A DNA stretch of 6,684 bases from Planctomycetota bacterium (GCA_016200125.1 JACQFK010000632.1:1-6684), one strand, 5' to 3'; counted from the stretch's first letter, positions 1 to 6,029 are shown. Notes: generated by a model not told the origin, from the sequence alone. Translations and numbers: made by a program.

Positions 1-72
1 CGGCCCGATGCCGGCCGCGATCATCCCGGCCCCGACGTTCTTCAGGAACTGGCGCCGCGACGTGTGGTTCAT
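1..72 (-). CDS. N-terminal fragment of a Tat-exported protein
   Basis: Only the first 24 codons are inside the window; the gene continues past the left edge. The translation begins MNHTSRRQFLKNVGAGMI and goes on with AAGIGP. This is a twin-arginine signal peptide: the SRRQFLK box is followed by the start of a Gly/Ala-rich hydrophobic stretch, so the mature protein should be exported folded by the Tat system. The start is supported by a GGAGG Shine-Dalgarno seven bases upstream (complement of 80-84). In planctomycetes such leaders are common on Gfo/Idh/MocA-type oxidoreductases, sulfatases and DUF1501 proteins, but nothing of the mature protein is visible, so no function can be assigned. The gene lies 80 bases downstream of the kinase on the same strand, with no clear terminator between them, so read-through from the kinase is possible. 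Confidence 0.8.
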   Translation of the reverse strand, partial: MNHTSRRQFLKNVGAGMIAAGIGP

Positions 73-79
73 GGCCTGT

Positions 80-84
80 CCTCC
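80..84 (-). promoter_or_regulatory. Shine-Dalgarno for the Tat-signal gene
   Basis: On the minus strand this reads GGAGG, seven bases before the ATG at 72-70. It fixes the start of the partial Tat gene and indicates a separate translation start in the 80-base gap after the kinase. I see no convincing promoter or terminator in the rest of that gap (73-152). Confidence 0.7.
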
Positions 85-152
85 GTCTCTATCCGGCAAG
101 GTCCCTCTCCCCTCAGAGCTAACGGCCCAAAAGAGCGGCGTTACACGAAATC

Positions 153-1946
153 TCAGCGCGGGCGCGGATCCAGGGCGTCGACGGGGAAGCTGACCTCGTA
201 GACGCCCACCACGTCCCCTTCCTTCCAATCCCGCTTCGGGCTCTCCTTCATGCTGTTGTGACAGTCGACGCAGCGCTTCTCCATCCGGCTGGCCGTGGCA
301 TAGCGCAGGGAGCGGCGTCCCTTGAGGTCTTCCAGCCGGTAGAAGGGCGCCGCCGGATCCGATCGCAGCTGCCGGAGGGCCTCCTGCTGGAACTCGTCCT
401 TCGGGCCGCCCTCCGCCTGGCGCCAGGGGAAGGGATGGTCGCTGAAGAGCCGGATCTGCATCCCGATCCCCGACCCTTTCTTCGAGATCCGGTCCGCCAG
501 CTCCACGCTCATCGTCGCCGGAAGCGGGATCGCGTTCTTCCGGGCCGTGTAGTCGTGCGTGACCTGGATCGTCTTGTCGGTGAGCCGCGAGACGACCTCG
601 GAGCTGTAGTACTCGTTGAACTCCTTCAGCGCGTCGGAGGTCAGCCGCGCATTCTGCACCAGCGCCTTGAAGAGGTCGTCCTTGGCGCGCGTCTCGCGCC
701 CGAGGGCCTCCTTGGTGTGGCTCTGCTCGCGGGCGATGCGGACGTAGCTCACCGAGAACGTCGCGGCGAGCATCAAGGTGGCGGCGATGCTCACGGTCAC
801 CAGCGCGGCGGCCGCGGGTCGGCGCCGCGTCCAGCTGAGCGCCCGTTCGAGGCCGGTCTGGGGCCGGGCCAGGATGGGCTCCCCGGCGAGGTGGCGGCGG
901 AGGTCTTCGGCCAGCTCCAGCGCCGTCGCGTAGCGCGGGTCGGGACTCTTCGACATCGCCTTGAGGCAGATCGTCTCCAGGTCGCGCGGGATCTTGTCGT
1001 TGAGCTGCCGGGGCGGACGCGGCTCGTCCTCGAGCACCTGGAGGAGCAGCATGCGCCGGTTGCCCTGGAAGGGGCGCTCCTGGGTGAGGAGTTCGTAGAG
1101 AATGACGCCGAAGCTGTAGACGTCGCTGCGGGCGTCCACCTTGTGGGACTCCCCGCGGGCCTGCTCGGGGGACATGTAGGCGGGCGTCCCGAGGACCTGG
1201 CCGTCCTGCGTCACGGGCTTCTCCTCGCCTTCGACCTTGGCGATGCCGAAATCCGTGAGATGTGGATGCCCTTCGCGGTCGAGCAGGATGTTCGCGGGCT
1301 TGAGGTCGCGGTGGATCACGCCCTTCTGGTGGGCGACGTGGAGCGCCTCGCAGACGCGGGCGAGGAGGTCCGCGGAATCCCGGAAGGGGAGCGGCCCCTG
1401 GGCCATCCGGTCGGCGAGCGTGACGCCTTCGACATACTCCTCGACCAGGTAGTACTGGCCTTCGTCCTGCCCGATCTCGTAGAGGGTGACGATGCCCGGA
1501 TGGCTGACCTGGGCGAAGCTGCGCGCTTCGCGGAGGAAGCGCTCCAGCTCCTCCGGGCCGGCGAGGCGGTTCGCGCGGAGCATCTTGATCGCGACCGTCC
1601 GGCCGAGCTTCGCGTCGCGCGCCTTGAACACGGTGCCGTAGGAGCCCGATCCGATCTCGCCGAGAAACTCGAAGCGTCCGAGCTTCGTCGGGCGGTCCTG
1701 GCGCGCGGATTTCGCCAGCGCGAGCAGATGCGGCGGGATCGGCTCGGTCGCCTGCCCGTGCAGGCTCGCGGATCCCGTCAGCGCGGTGAGGAGCGGGTCG
1801 CCTTCGCGGTCGAGCTCCTGCAGCGCCGACTCGCAGCGGGAGCAGAGCTTCAGATGCTCGGCGATCCAGTCGCTGCGGGAGCGGGGAGTCCGGCCGGCGA
1901 GGAAGCCGGCCAGCTCGGTCGGGTCGGGGCAGCGGGCGGAGTCCAT
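153..1946 (-). CDS. Receptor Ser/Thr protein kinase with c-type heme sensor domain (DUF3365/Tll0287-like)
   Basis: This is a transmembrane Hanks-type kinase of 597 residues. Residues 1-45 resemble an anti-sigma zinc finger (C6, then H31-x3-C35-x2-C38). The kinase domain spans about 91-355: glycine loop GSGSYG (99-104), Lys121 in VAIK, probable helix-C Glu140, catalytic HRDLKPAN (212-219), DFG (232-234) and SPE (259-261), so it appears catalytically complete and of the RD type. A basic RRR (374-376) precedes a single membrane segment at about 377-401. The remainder, about 405-590, is predicted outside the membrane. It begins with a helical linker and resembles the DUF3365/Tll0287 family, with a c-type heme attachment motif CVDCH at 559-563. 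Planctomycete kinases more often carry WD40 or TPR repeats at this position. The start has an AGGAG Shine-Dalgarno six bases upstream. The gene diverges from an ECF sigma gene, its probable partner. The kinase call is very secure; the DUF3365 name rests on recognition of motif and layout. Confidence 0.95.
   Translation of the reverse strand: MDSARCPDPTELAGFLAGRTPRSRSDWIAEHLKLCSRCESALQELDREGDPLLTALTGSASLHGQATEPIPPHLLALAKSARQDRPTKLGRFEFLGEIGSGSYGTVFKARDAKLGRTVAIKMLRANRLAGPEELERFLREARSFAQVSHPGIVTLYEIGQDEGQYYLVEEYVEGVTLADRMAQGPLPFRDSADLLARVCEALHVAHQKGVIHRDLKPANILLDREGHPHLTDFGIAKVEGEEKPVTQDGQVLGTPAYMSPEQARGESHKVDARSDVYSFGVILYELLTQERPFQGNRRMLLLQVLEDEPRPPRQLNDKIPRDLETICLKAMSKSPDPRYATALELAEDLRRHLAGEPILARPQTGLERALSWTRRRPAAAALVTVSIAATLMLAATFSVSYVRIAREQSHTKEALGRETRAKDDLFKALVQNARLTSDALKEFNEYYSSEVVSRLTDKTIQVTHDYTARKNAIPLPATMSVELADRISKKGSGIGMQIRLFSDHPFPWRQAEGGPKDEFQQEALRQLRSDPAAPFYRLEDLKGRRSLRYATASRMEKRCVDCHNSMKESPKRDWKEGDVVGVYEVSFPVDALDPRPR
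258..272 (-). other. Codons for the CxxCH heme-attachment motif of the kinase
   Basis: The minus-strand codons encode Cys559-Val-Asp-Cys562-His563, the classical c-type heme binding motif, placed near the end of the predicted extracytoplasmic domain. These are the only two cysteines after the membrane segment, so any sixth heme ligand would have to be a non-cysteine residue such as His464 or His504. Covalent heme attachment is inferred from the motif and topology. Confidence 0.75.
1833..1856 (-). other. Zinc-finger-like (ZAS/zf-HC2) motif at the kinase N-terminus
   Basis: The codons encode His31-x3-Cys35-x2-Cys38, and Cys6 lies 25 residues earlier. This matches the spacing of zinc-binding anti-sigma domains. 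Because an ECF sigma gene starts on the other strand about 100 bases away, the motif may be the contact by which the kinase holds or modifies the sigma factor. The binding role is inferred. Confidence 0.6.
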
Positions 1947-1952
1947 GAGCGG

Positions 1953-1957
1953 CTCCT
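1953..1957 (-). promoter_or_regulatory. Shine-Dalgarno for the kinase gene
   Basis: The minus strand reads AGGAG six bases before the ATG at 1946-1944, fixing the kinase start so that the zinc-finger-like N-terminus is included in the protein. Confidence 0.7.
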
Positions 1958-1981
1958 GACTCGGGAAGGCGGTTCCAGAGC

Positions 1982-1987
1982 TATAGT
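1982..1987 (+). promoter_or_regulatory. Possible -10 element (TATAGT) in the kinase/sigma divergent region
   Basis: TATAGT is an AT-rich hexamer in an otherwise GC-rich 104-base divergent intergenic region. It ends seven bases before an ATG at 1995, the TANNNT spacing typical of leaderless transcripts in GC-rich bacteria. No good -35 box is visible at the usual distance, so this is a weak prediction. Confidence 0.35.
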
Positions 1988-1994
1988 ATCGGGG

Positions 1995-2054
1995 ATGGCG
2001 CCGAGAAGAAAACGGGAAAAGGGGAAACAGGAGGACAGGAAGCCATTCGCATGA
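1995..2054 (+). CDS. Possible 19-codon basic leader ORF overlapping the sigma-factor start
   Basis: An ATG at 1995 opens a short reading frame for a highly charged peptide beginning MAPRRKREKGK and ending KPFA. Its TGA (2052-2054) overlaps the ATG of the downstream sigma factor (2051-2053) as ATGA. No Shine-Dalgarno precedes it, but a TATAGT hexamer seven bases upstream would fit a leaderless transcript starting at this ATG. The frame lies in a purine-rich tract (2003-2042) containing several GGAG/GGAAA runs. If real, its translation could be coupled to that of the sigma factor, acting as a leader rather than a functional protein. It could equally be a chance frame in an untranslated leader. 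It matches no family known to me. Confidence 0.3.
   Translation: MAPRRKREKGKQEDRKPFA
2037..2042 (+). promoter_or_regulatory. Probable Shine-Dalgarno (AGGAAG) for the first ECF sigma gene
   Basis: AGGAAG lies eight bases before the ATG at 2051. A stronger AGGAGG sits further upstream at 2029-2034, 16 bases from the ATG, which is too far for ordinary use. The weaker, better-placed site, or coupling from the overlapping leader frame, is therefore the more likely route of initiation. Confidence 0.5.
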
Positions 2055-2665
2055 ACCACGCGCCGGGTCCGGGCTCCTCGCCGACGGGGACCTCCTCCAG
2101 CCTGCTGGACCGCGTCCGGGCGGACGAGGCGGGCGCCTGGGACCGCCTGGTGGCGCTCTACGCCCCGCTGCTCTACCACTGGTGCCGCCGCTGGCGCATC
2201 CAGGAGGAGGACCTGGCCGACGTCTTCCAGGAGGTCTTCAAGACGCTCGTCGTGCACCTCGCCGACTTCCGCCACGACCGGAAGGGCGCCACCTTCCGCG
2301 GCTGGCTCTTCACGATCACGCGCAACAAGGTGCTCGACCACTTCCGCCGCAAGGCCCATGACGCCGAGGGCGCCGGCGGCACCGAGGGTCAGCAGCGGCT
2401 CGCGCAGATCCCCGCCCCCGACCCGGTCCCGGAGTCGGAGCCCGAGGAGGCCGAGGCGATCCGCGCGCTCTATCACCGCGGCCTCAAGCTGATCGAGGGC
2501 GAGTTCGAGCCGCAGACCTGGAAGGCCTTCTGGAAGACGGCGGTCGAGGGCCGCGCGCCCCGCGAAGTGGCCGCGGAGCTCTCGATGACCCCGGGGGCCG
2601 TGCGCGTCGCCAAGTCCCGCGTCCTCCAGCGGCTGCGCGAGGAGCTGGGCGATGCCGTCGAATAA
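2051..2665 (+). CDS. ECF-type RNA polymerase sigma factor, kinase-associated
   Basis: This is a 204-residue alternative sigma factor with only regions 2 and 4, the ECF layout; it would direct RNA polymerase to a small set of promoters. Region 2 covers about 25-100, with the core-binding DLADVFQEVF (54-63) and a promoter -10 recognition helix around RGWLFTITRNKVLDHFRR (83-100). A Pro/Glu-rich linker follows at 102-135. Region 4 is at about 138-197, with a helix-turn-helix from REVAAELSMT (171-180) to about 197. The gene is divergent from the heme-sensor kinase with 104 bases between starts, matching planctomycete ECF groups encoded next to Ser/Thr kinases; the kinase is the likely regulator by phosphorylation or through its zinc-finger-like segment (inference). 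It is followed after 42 bases by a second, different ECF gene. Confidence 0.93.
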   Translation: MNHAPGPGSSPTGTSSSLLDRVRADEAGAWDRLVALYAPLLYHWCRRWRIQEEDLADVFQEVFKTLVVHLADFRHDRKGATFRGWLFTITRNKVLDHFRRKAHDAEGAGGTEGQQRLAQIPAPDPVPESEPEEAEAIRALYHRGLKLIEGEFEPQTWKAFWKTAVEGRAPREVAAELSMTPGAVRVAKSRVLQRLREELGDAVE

Positions 2666-2694
2666 TCCTGTCCAATTTTCATCCGTCGGCGACA

Positions 2695-2700
2695 TATCCT
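2695..2700 (+). promoter_or_regulatory. Possible -10 element (TATCCT) for a leaderless second sigma gene
   Basis: In the 42-base gap 2666-2707, TATCCT ends seven bases before the ATG at 2708. That gene has no convincing Shine-Dalgarno, only a weak AGAG. The spacing fits the TANNNT signature of leaderless genes, with transcription starting at or next to the A of the ATG. A -35 element is not clear; the AT-rich CCAATTTTC at 2672-2680 lies in the right area. Confidence 0.4.
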
Positions 2701-2707
2701 TTAGAGC

Positions 2708-3238
2708 ATGACTAATGAGATGGACCGGGGCGCGCAGTTCATGCGCCTCTACCTGGAGCACCAGCGGCGCATCTACGGACTGATCCTGGCCCTGGTGCCC
2801 GCCGGGCCCGACGCGGACGACGTCCTGCAGGAGGCCTGCGCCGTCCTCTGGCAGAAGTTCGACGAATTCACGCCCGGCACGAACTTCGGGGCCTGGGCGC
2901 TGCGGATCGCCCGCTACCAGGTGATGGCCTTCTACACGACCCGGCGGCGGCAGAAGGCCCGCCTCAGCGACGAGACCCTGGAGGCGGTGGTCGAACGGAT
3001 GTCCGCGCGGACCGATCGCGAGGACGCGCGCTCCGCCGCGCTCGACGGCTGCCTCGAAGGAATGCCGGCGCCGGACCGGGAGCTGATCGAGCTGCGCTAC
3101 CGCGCGGGCGCCTCCGTCGAGGACGTGGCGCGCCGCTCCGGAAAGACGGTGGAAGCCGCCTACAAGGCGCTCCATCGCGCCCACGAGCGGCTGCTGCAGT
3201 GCATGAGGGGGAAGCTGGCGACGGAAAACGCGCTATGA
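2708..3238 (+). CDS. ECF-type RNA polymerase sigma factor, FecR/LamG-associated
   Basis: This is a 176-residue two-domain sigma factor of a different subfamily from its upstream neighbour. Region 2 spans about 12-80, with DADDVLQEACAVLWQKF (35-51) for core binding and the recognition helix FGAWALRIARYQVMAF (60-75) followed by a basic RRRQK run. Region 4 spans about 107-166, with the helix-turn-helix SVEDVARRSGKTVEAAYKA (136-154). Its stop overlaps the start of the FecR/LamG gene as ATGA, so the two are probably co-translated, and the membrane protein is the obvious candidate regulator. The first ATG (2708) has no Shine-Dalgarno but is seven bases after a TATCCT hexamer, fitting a leaderless start. 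Internal ATGs at 2720 and 2741 are possible alternatives that would trim 4 or 11 residues without touching region 2. Confidence 0.93.
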   Translation: MTNEMDRGAQFMRLYLEHQRRIYGLILALVPAGPDADDVLQEACAVLWQKFDEFTPGTNFGAWALRIARYQVMAFYTTRRRQKARLSDETLEAVVERMSARTDREDARSAALDGCLEGMPAPDRELIELRYRAGASVEDVARRSGKTVEAAYKALHRAHERLLQCMRGKLATENAL

Positions 3239-4764
3239 GCGAACCGCTGTTCGAGGAACTGGACGCGCTGCTGGAGGCGATGCGCGACGGCAGGATCGAG
3301 GACGCGCAGGTCGCGCGGCTCGACCAGCTGCTCGCGGAGCATCCCGAGGCGCTGGAGCGCTTCGTCGATCGGGCGCGGCTCCAGGCCGACCTCGAGTTCA
3401 AGCTCGGCCGCCGTCCCGCCGCCGCGGTCCCCGGTCCGCGCCGCCGCGCCGGGTGGAAGCCGCTCGCGGCCCTGGGCGCGGCCGCCGCGCTGCTCCTGGC
3501 CTTTTTCGCGCTCCCCGGCGCCGAACATCCCCCCGCGCAGTCGTACGAAGGCTGCGCCGTCCTGACCCGGGCGCTCGACGCCCGCTGGGAGGGGTCTCCG
3601 ACGGCTCCCGGTTCCGTCCTCCCGAAGCGCCGCCTCGCGCTCAGCTCGGGCTCGATCCAGGTGGAGTTCTTCAGCGGCGCGCGCGTGATTCTCGAGGGAC
3701 CCGCCGACTTCGAGCTGGTGTCGGCCAACGAGGGCTTCTGCCGCCACGGGAAGCTGCGGGCCTTCGTGCCGCCGCAGGCCCAGGGCTTCACGATCCGCAG
3801 CGCGGCCATCCGGCTGGTCGACCGCGGCACCGAGTTCGGGCTCCGCGTCGACCGGAACGGCGAGGCCGAGGTCCACGTCTTCCAGGGACGCGTCGAGCTC
3901 CATTCGACCGGCGCGTCGCAGGACCTGGCCGTCGGCAGGGCGGTCCGGATCGACCCCGCGGGCGCGGCCCGGTCGATTGACGCCGACCCCGAGGCCTTCC
4001 TGACGCTTTCGGAGCTCAATCTCCGGTCGGCGGAGGAGGCGAAGGGCCGCTACGAGCGCTGGGGCGCGTCGAGCGACCGGCTGCGGCGCGACCCGCGCAT
4101 CGCGGTCTACTATTCCTTCGAGGACGCGCCCGCCTGGTCGCGCGAGCTGCGCTGCCAGCGGGCGGAGCGCTCGCCGCTGGACGGCGCGATCATCGGCGCC
4201 CGCTGGACCGAGGGTCGCTGGTTGGGCAAGAAGGCGCTGGAATTCAAATGTCCCGGCGACCGCGTGCGCTTCCAGGATGCCGGCGAGTACGAATCGCTCA
4301 CGCTGATGACCTGGGTGAGGGTCGACGGCCTCGACCGCCCCTTCAGCGGCCTGATGCTGACCGACGGCTGGACCTCCGGCAGCGTGCACTGGCAGATCAC
4401 CGAGAAGGGGCTGCTGCGCCTCGGGATCCACGGCGAGAAGCAGGCCTTCGACTACGACACGGCGCTGGTCTTCGAGCCGGCGCAGTTCGGCCGCTGGGTG
4501 CACCTCTGCACCGTCTACGACCGGCCGGGCCGCGAGGTGCTGCACTACGTCGACGGCCGCCTCGTCCGCCGCATCCCGCTGCGCTTCGACACCCTGCTCC
4601 GGCTCGGCAACGTCGAGCTGGGAAACTGGGGGGTGCCGCTCCAGGGCACGAGCTACGCGATCCGCCACCTCAACGGCCGGATGGACGAGTTCGCCCTCTT
4701 CGGCCAGGCGCTGCGCGAGGAAGAGGTGCGCGAGCTCCACCAGGTCGGCGCACCGGCCCCCTAG
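3235..4764 (+). CDS. FecR-domain and LamG-domain transmembrane protein, putative anti-sigma regulator
   Basis: The 509-residue protein has four parts. A helical cytoplasmic N-terminus (about 1-73; EPLFEELDALLEAMRDGRIE) resembles the short anti-sigma segment of planctomycete FecR proteins. One membrane segment lies at about 74-96. A FecR-like domain spans about 130-240 (FSGARVILEGPADFEL at 146-161, DRGTEFGLRV at 196-205, VFQGRVEL at 215-222). A LamG/concanavalin-like domain covers about 289-508, ending with NGRMDEFALFGQALREEEV, typical of the LamG C-terminal strand. FecR proteins relay surface signals to an ECF factor; LamG domains often bind carbohydrate or protein. Binding a glycan outside and releasing the sigma factor inside is therefore plausible but inferred. 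The start at 3235 was chosen for its ATGA overlap with the sigma gene; an in-frame ATG at 3199 would add 12 residues inside that gene. No zinc-binding Cys/His cluster is visible. Confidence 0.88.
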   Translation: MSEPLFEELDALLEAMRDGRIEDAQVARLDQLLAEHPEALERFVDRARLQADLEFKLGRRPAAAVPGPRRRAGWKPLAALGAAAALLLAFFALPGAEHPPAQSYEGCAVLTRALDARWEGSPTAPGSVLPKRRLALSSGSIQVEFFSGARVILEGPADFELVSANEGFCRHGKLRAFVPPQAQGFTIRSAAIRLVDRGTEFGLRVDRNGEAEVHVFQGRVELHSTGASQDLAVGRAVRIDPAGAARSIDADPEAFLTLSELNLRSAEEAKGRYERWGASSDRLRRDPRIAVYYSFEDAPAWSRELRCQRAERSPLDGAIIGARWTEGRWLGKKALEFKCPGDRVRFQDAGEYESLTLMTWVRVDGLDRPFSGLMLTDGWTSGSVHWQITEKGLLRLGIHGEKQAFDYDTALVFEPAQFGRWVHLCTVYDRPGREVLHYVDGRLVRRIPLRFDTLLRLGNVELGNWGVPLQGTSYAIRHLNGRMDEFALFGQALREEEVRELHQVGAPAP

Positions 4765-6029
4765 CGGCCCTTCTTCTGCTCTTCCAGGAAGGGCCCGAAC
4801 GCGGCGTTGTAGGCCCTCTGGTCGCCGCCGTGGCCGGACTGCGGCATGAGGATCACCTTCTTCGGGCTCTTGATCTGGTTGACCGTCGCGTAGATCCCCT
4901 CCGGGGGACAGGTCGTGTCGATGAGGCCGATCCCGATCAGGCCCGGGCCCTTGATCTTCGGCGCGAAGTTCATCGCATCGAAGTAGCGGCTCGCCGCGAG
5001 CGTCTTGGCCGCGTCCTTACCCATCAGGCGCGCCGCCCAGTTGGGCCAGCCCGGCGCCCGGCCCGCCTGCTTGCCCGTGTGGTCGCAGCCCGCCGGCACG
5101 TTCGCCGCGAAGGCCGTCACCGCGGGATGAAACCCGGCGGTCACGATCGACTGGTAGCCGCCCTGGCTGCCGCCGTGCACGACGAGCGCCTTTTTGTTCC
5201 AGTCCTCCCGCTTCGTCAGGTACTCCACCGCCCGGTAGCAGGACAGGAACATCCGCAGGAAGTAGCTCTTCTCGCGGTCGTCGCTTCCCTGGATGGGGTA
5301 GTCCTTCAGCTCCTTCTCCGACTTCTCCTTGTAGAAGTCCGGCTTCTCGTCGATGGGCAGGTCGTGCGCGGTGATGTTCATCGACAGCCAGCCGTTCTTC
5401 GCGTGGCCGATCACCCAGTTGCGGTCGAGCGGGTAGACGCCCGCCCATTGCACCTGCAGCAGCGCCGGCAGCTCCTGCTTGCCCGCCGGACGGGCGATCT
5501 GGCCGCAGATCTTCGACCCGCGGATGTTGGCCATCGTGATCTTGACGTACTCGATCTTCGCGTCGCCGACGTCCACCGGGGTGAGCTGCACGTCCATCGG
5601 CACCCCCGCGAGCTCGGCGACCTTCTCCTTCCAGAAGGCGTCGAAGTCGTCCGGGGGAGGGGCCGATGCCGTGACTTTCTCAGGATCGTAGGCCGCGCCG
5701 CCGTACCCGATCGTGTCCTTCGTCGCGTCCGGCCCCCGGTAGCGGATTTCGGCGAGCAGCGTGCCGGGCGTCGTCCGGGACGCGGTCACCTTGGCCTTGC
5801 CCTCGACCAGGTCGACCTCGCCCTTGGACGCTTCGCCGGCGCCGCCGGGACGGACGACATAGGAGATCTTCCCGGCCGCGGGCTCGGCGCCGATTTTGAC
5901 CCGGACGGTCCACGTCACGGGCTTGCCCGGCTCGTAGAGGCCCGATTCCACGTCGGGGCTGACGACGACGACGGGATCGACGCGGGTCGAAACCAGGCAA
6001 AGGACGAAAACGGCAAAGCGGGCGATCAT
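4761..6029 (-). CDS. Secreted acetylxylan esterase-family (AXE1) alpha/beta hydrolase
   Basis: The product (422 residues) resembles acetylxylan esterase / cephalosporin-C deacetylase enzymes, which remove acetyl groups from hemicellulose or related sugars. Residues 1 to about 17 are a hydrophobic Sec-type signal peptide without a clear lipobox. Residues about 25-105 look like a beta-sandwich accessory domain (GKPVTWTVRV), making the protein about 100 residues longer than the single-domain family. The hydrolase follows from about 120 (DDFDAFWKEKV). The triad is visible: nucleophile Ser288 in HGGSQGG (285-291), Asp371 in GLIDTTCPP, and His400 in QSGHGG. An AGGAG Shine-Dalgarno seven bases upstream supports the start. 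The gene is convergent with the FecR/LamG gene and overlaps it by four bases, and is divergent from the SGNH-like gene. The true substrate is unknown; a deacetylase acting on carbohydrate is the best guess. Confidence 0.88.
   Translation of the reverse strand: MIARFAVFVLCLVSTRVDPVVVVSPDVESGLYEPGKPVTWTVRVKIGAEPAAGKISYVVRPGGAGEASKGEVDLVEGKAKVTASRTTPGTLLAEIRYRGPDATKDTIGYGGAAYDPEKVTASAPPPDDFDAFWKEKVAELAGVPMDVQLTPVDVGDAKIEYVKITMANIRGSKICGQIARPAGKQELPALLQVQWAGVYPLDRNWVIGHAKNGWLSMNITAHDLPIDEKPDFYKEKSEKELKDYPIQGSDDREKSYFLRMFLSCYRAVEYLTKREDWNKKALVVHGGSQGGYQSIVTAGFHPAVTAFAANVPAGCDHTGKQAGRAPGWPNWAARLMGKDAAKTLAASRYFDAMNFAPKIKGPGLIGIGLIDTTCPPEGIYATVNQIKSPKKVILMPQSGHGGDQRAYNAAFGPFLEEQKKGR
4766..4795. terminator. 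Hairpin at the convergent gene ends, possible bidirectional terminator
   Basis: GGCCCTTC (4766-4773) pairs perfectly with GAAGGGCC (4788-4795). A G-U and a U-A pair (plus-strand reading) extend the stem to ten pairs around a ten-base loop. It begins two bases after the FecR/LamG stop and lies within the last codons of the esterase. There is no T-tract on either side, so it is not a canonical intrinsic terminator. It may act as a transcript-end stabiliser or Rho-assisted stop for both genes. Confidence 0.4.

Noticed and set aside
121..142. Possible terminator hairpin after the kinase
   Set aside because: Only four pairs (AACG/CGTT) form before a mismatch and no T-tract follows, so it is too weak to call.
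1981..1986. CTATAG palindrome shared loosely with CTATAT at 6110-6115 as a common regulatory motif
   Set aside because: Six-base AT-rich similarity is expected near promoters and flanking bases do not align well; two occurrences are not enough to claim a regulon motif.
258..2054. 598-codon plus-strand open frame opposite the kinase
   Set aside because: It lies almost wholly antisense to a kinase with every catalytic motif. Its translation is low-complexity Arg/Leu/Gly/Ala sequence typical of the complement of high-GC coding DNA. Only its last 19 codons, outside the kinase, were kept as a possible leader frame.
2666..2707. Search for a terminator between the two sigma genes
   Set aside because: Only a three-base GTC/GAC pairing around GGC is visible and no T-run after a stem, so no terminator is reported.
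1850..3184. 444-codon minus-strand open frame across both sigma genes
   Set aside because: It is antisense to two clear ECF sigma factors, crosses their intergenic gap and the kinase start, and resembles no known protein.
3199..3234. Upstream ATG adding 12 residues to the FecR/LamG protein
   Set aside because: The start at 3235 forms an ATGA overlap with the sigma stop, and the protein from MSEPLFEELD matches the usual short helical N-terminus. The added residues lie in the sigma gene without a Shine-Dalgarno placed for them.
3160..4740. 526-codon minus-strand open frame opposite the FecR/LamG gene
   Set aside because: It is the complement of a gene with recognisable FecR and LamG domains; the composition is His/Arg/Ala/Val-rich shadow sequence without motifs.
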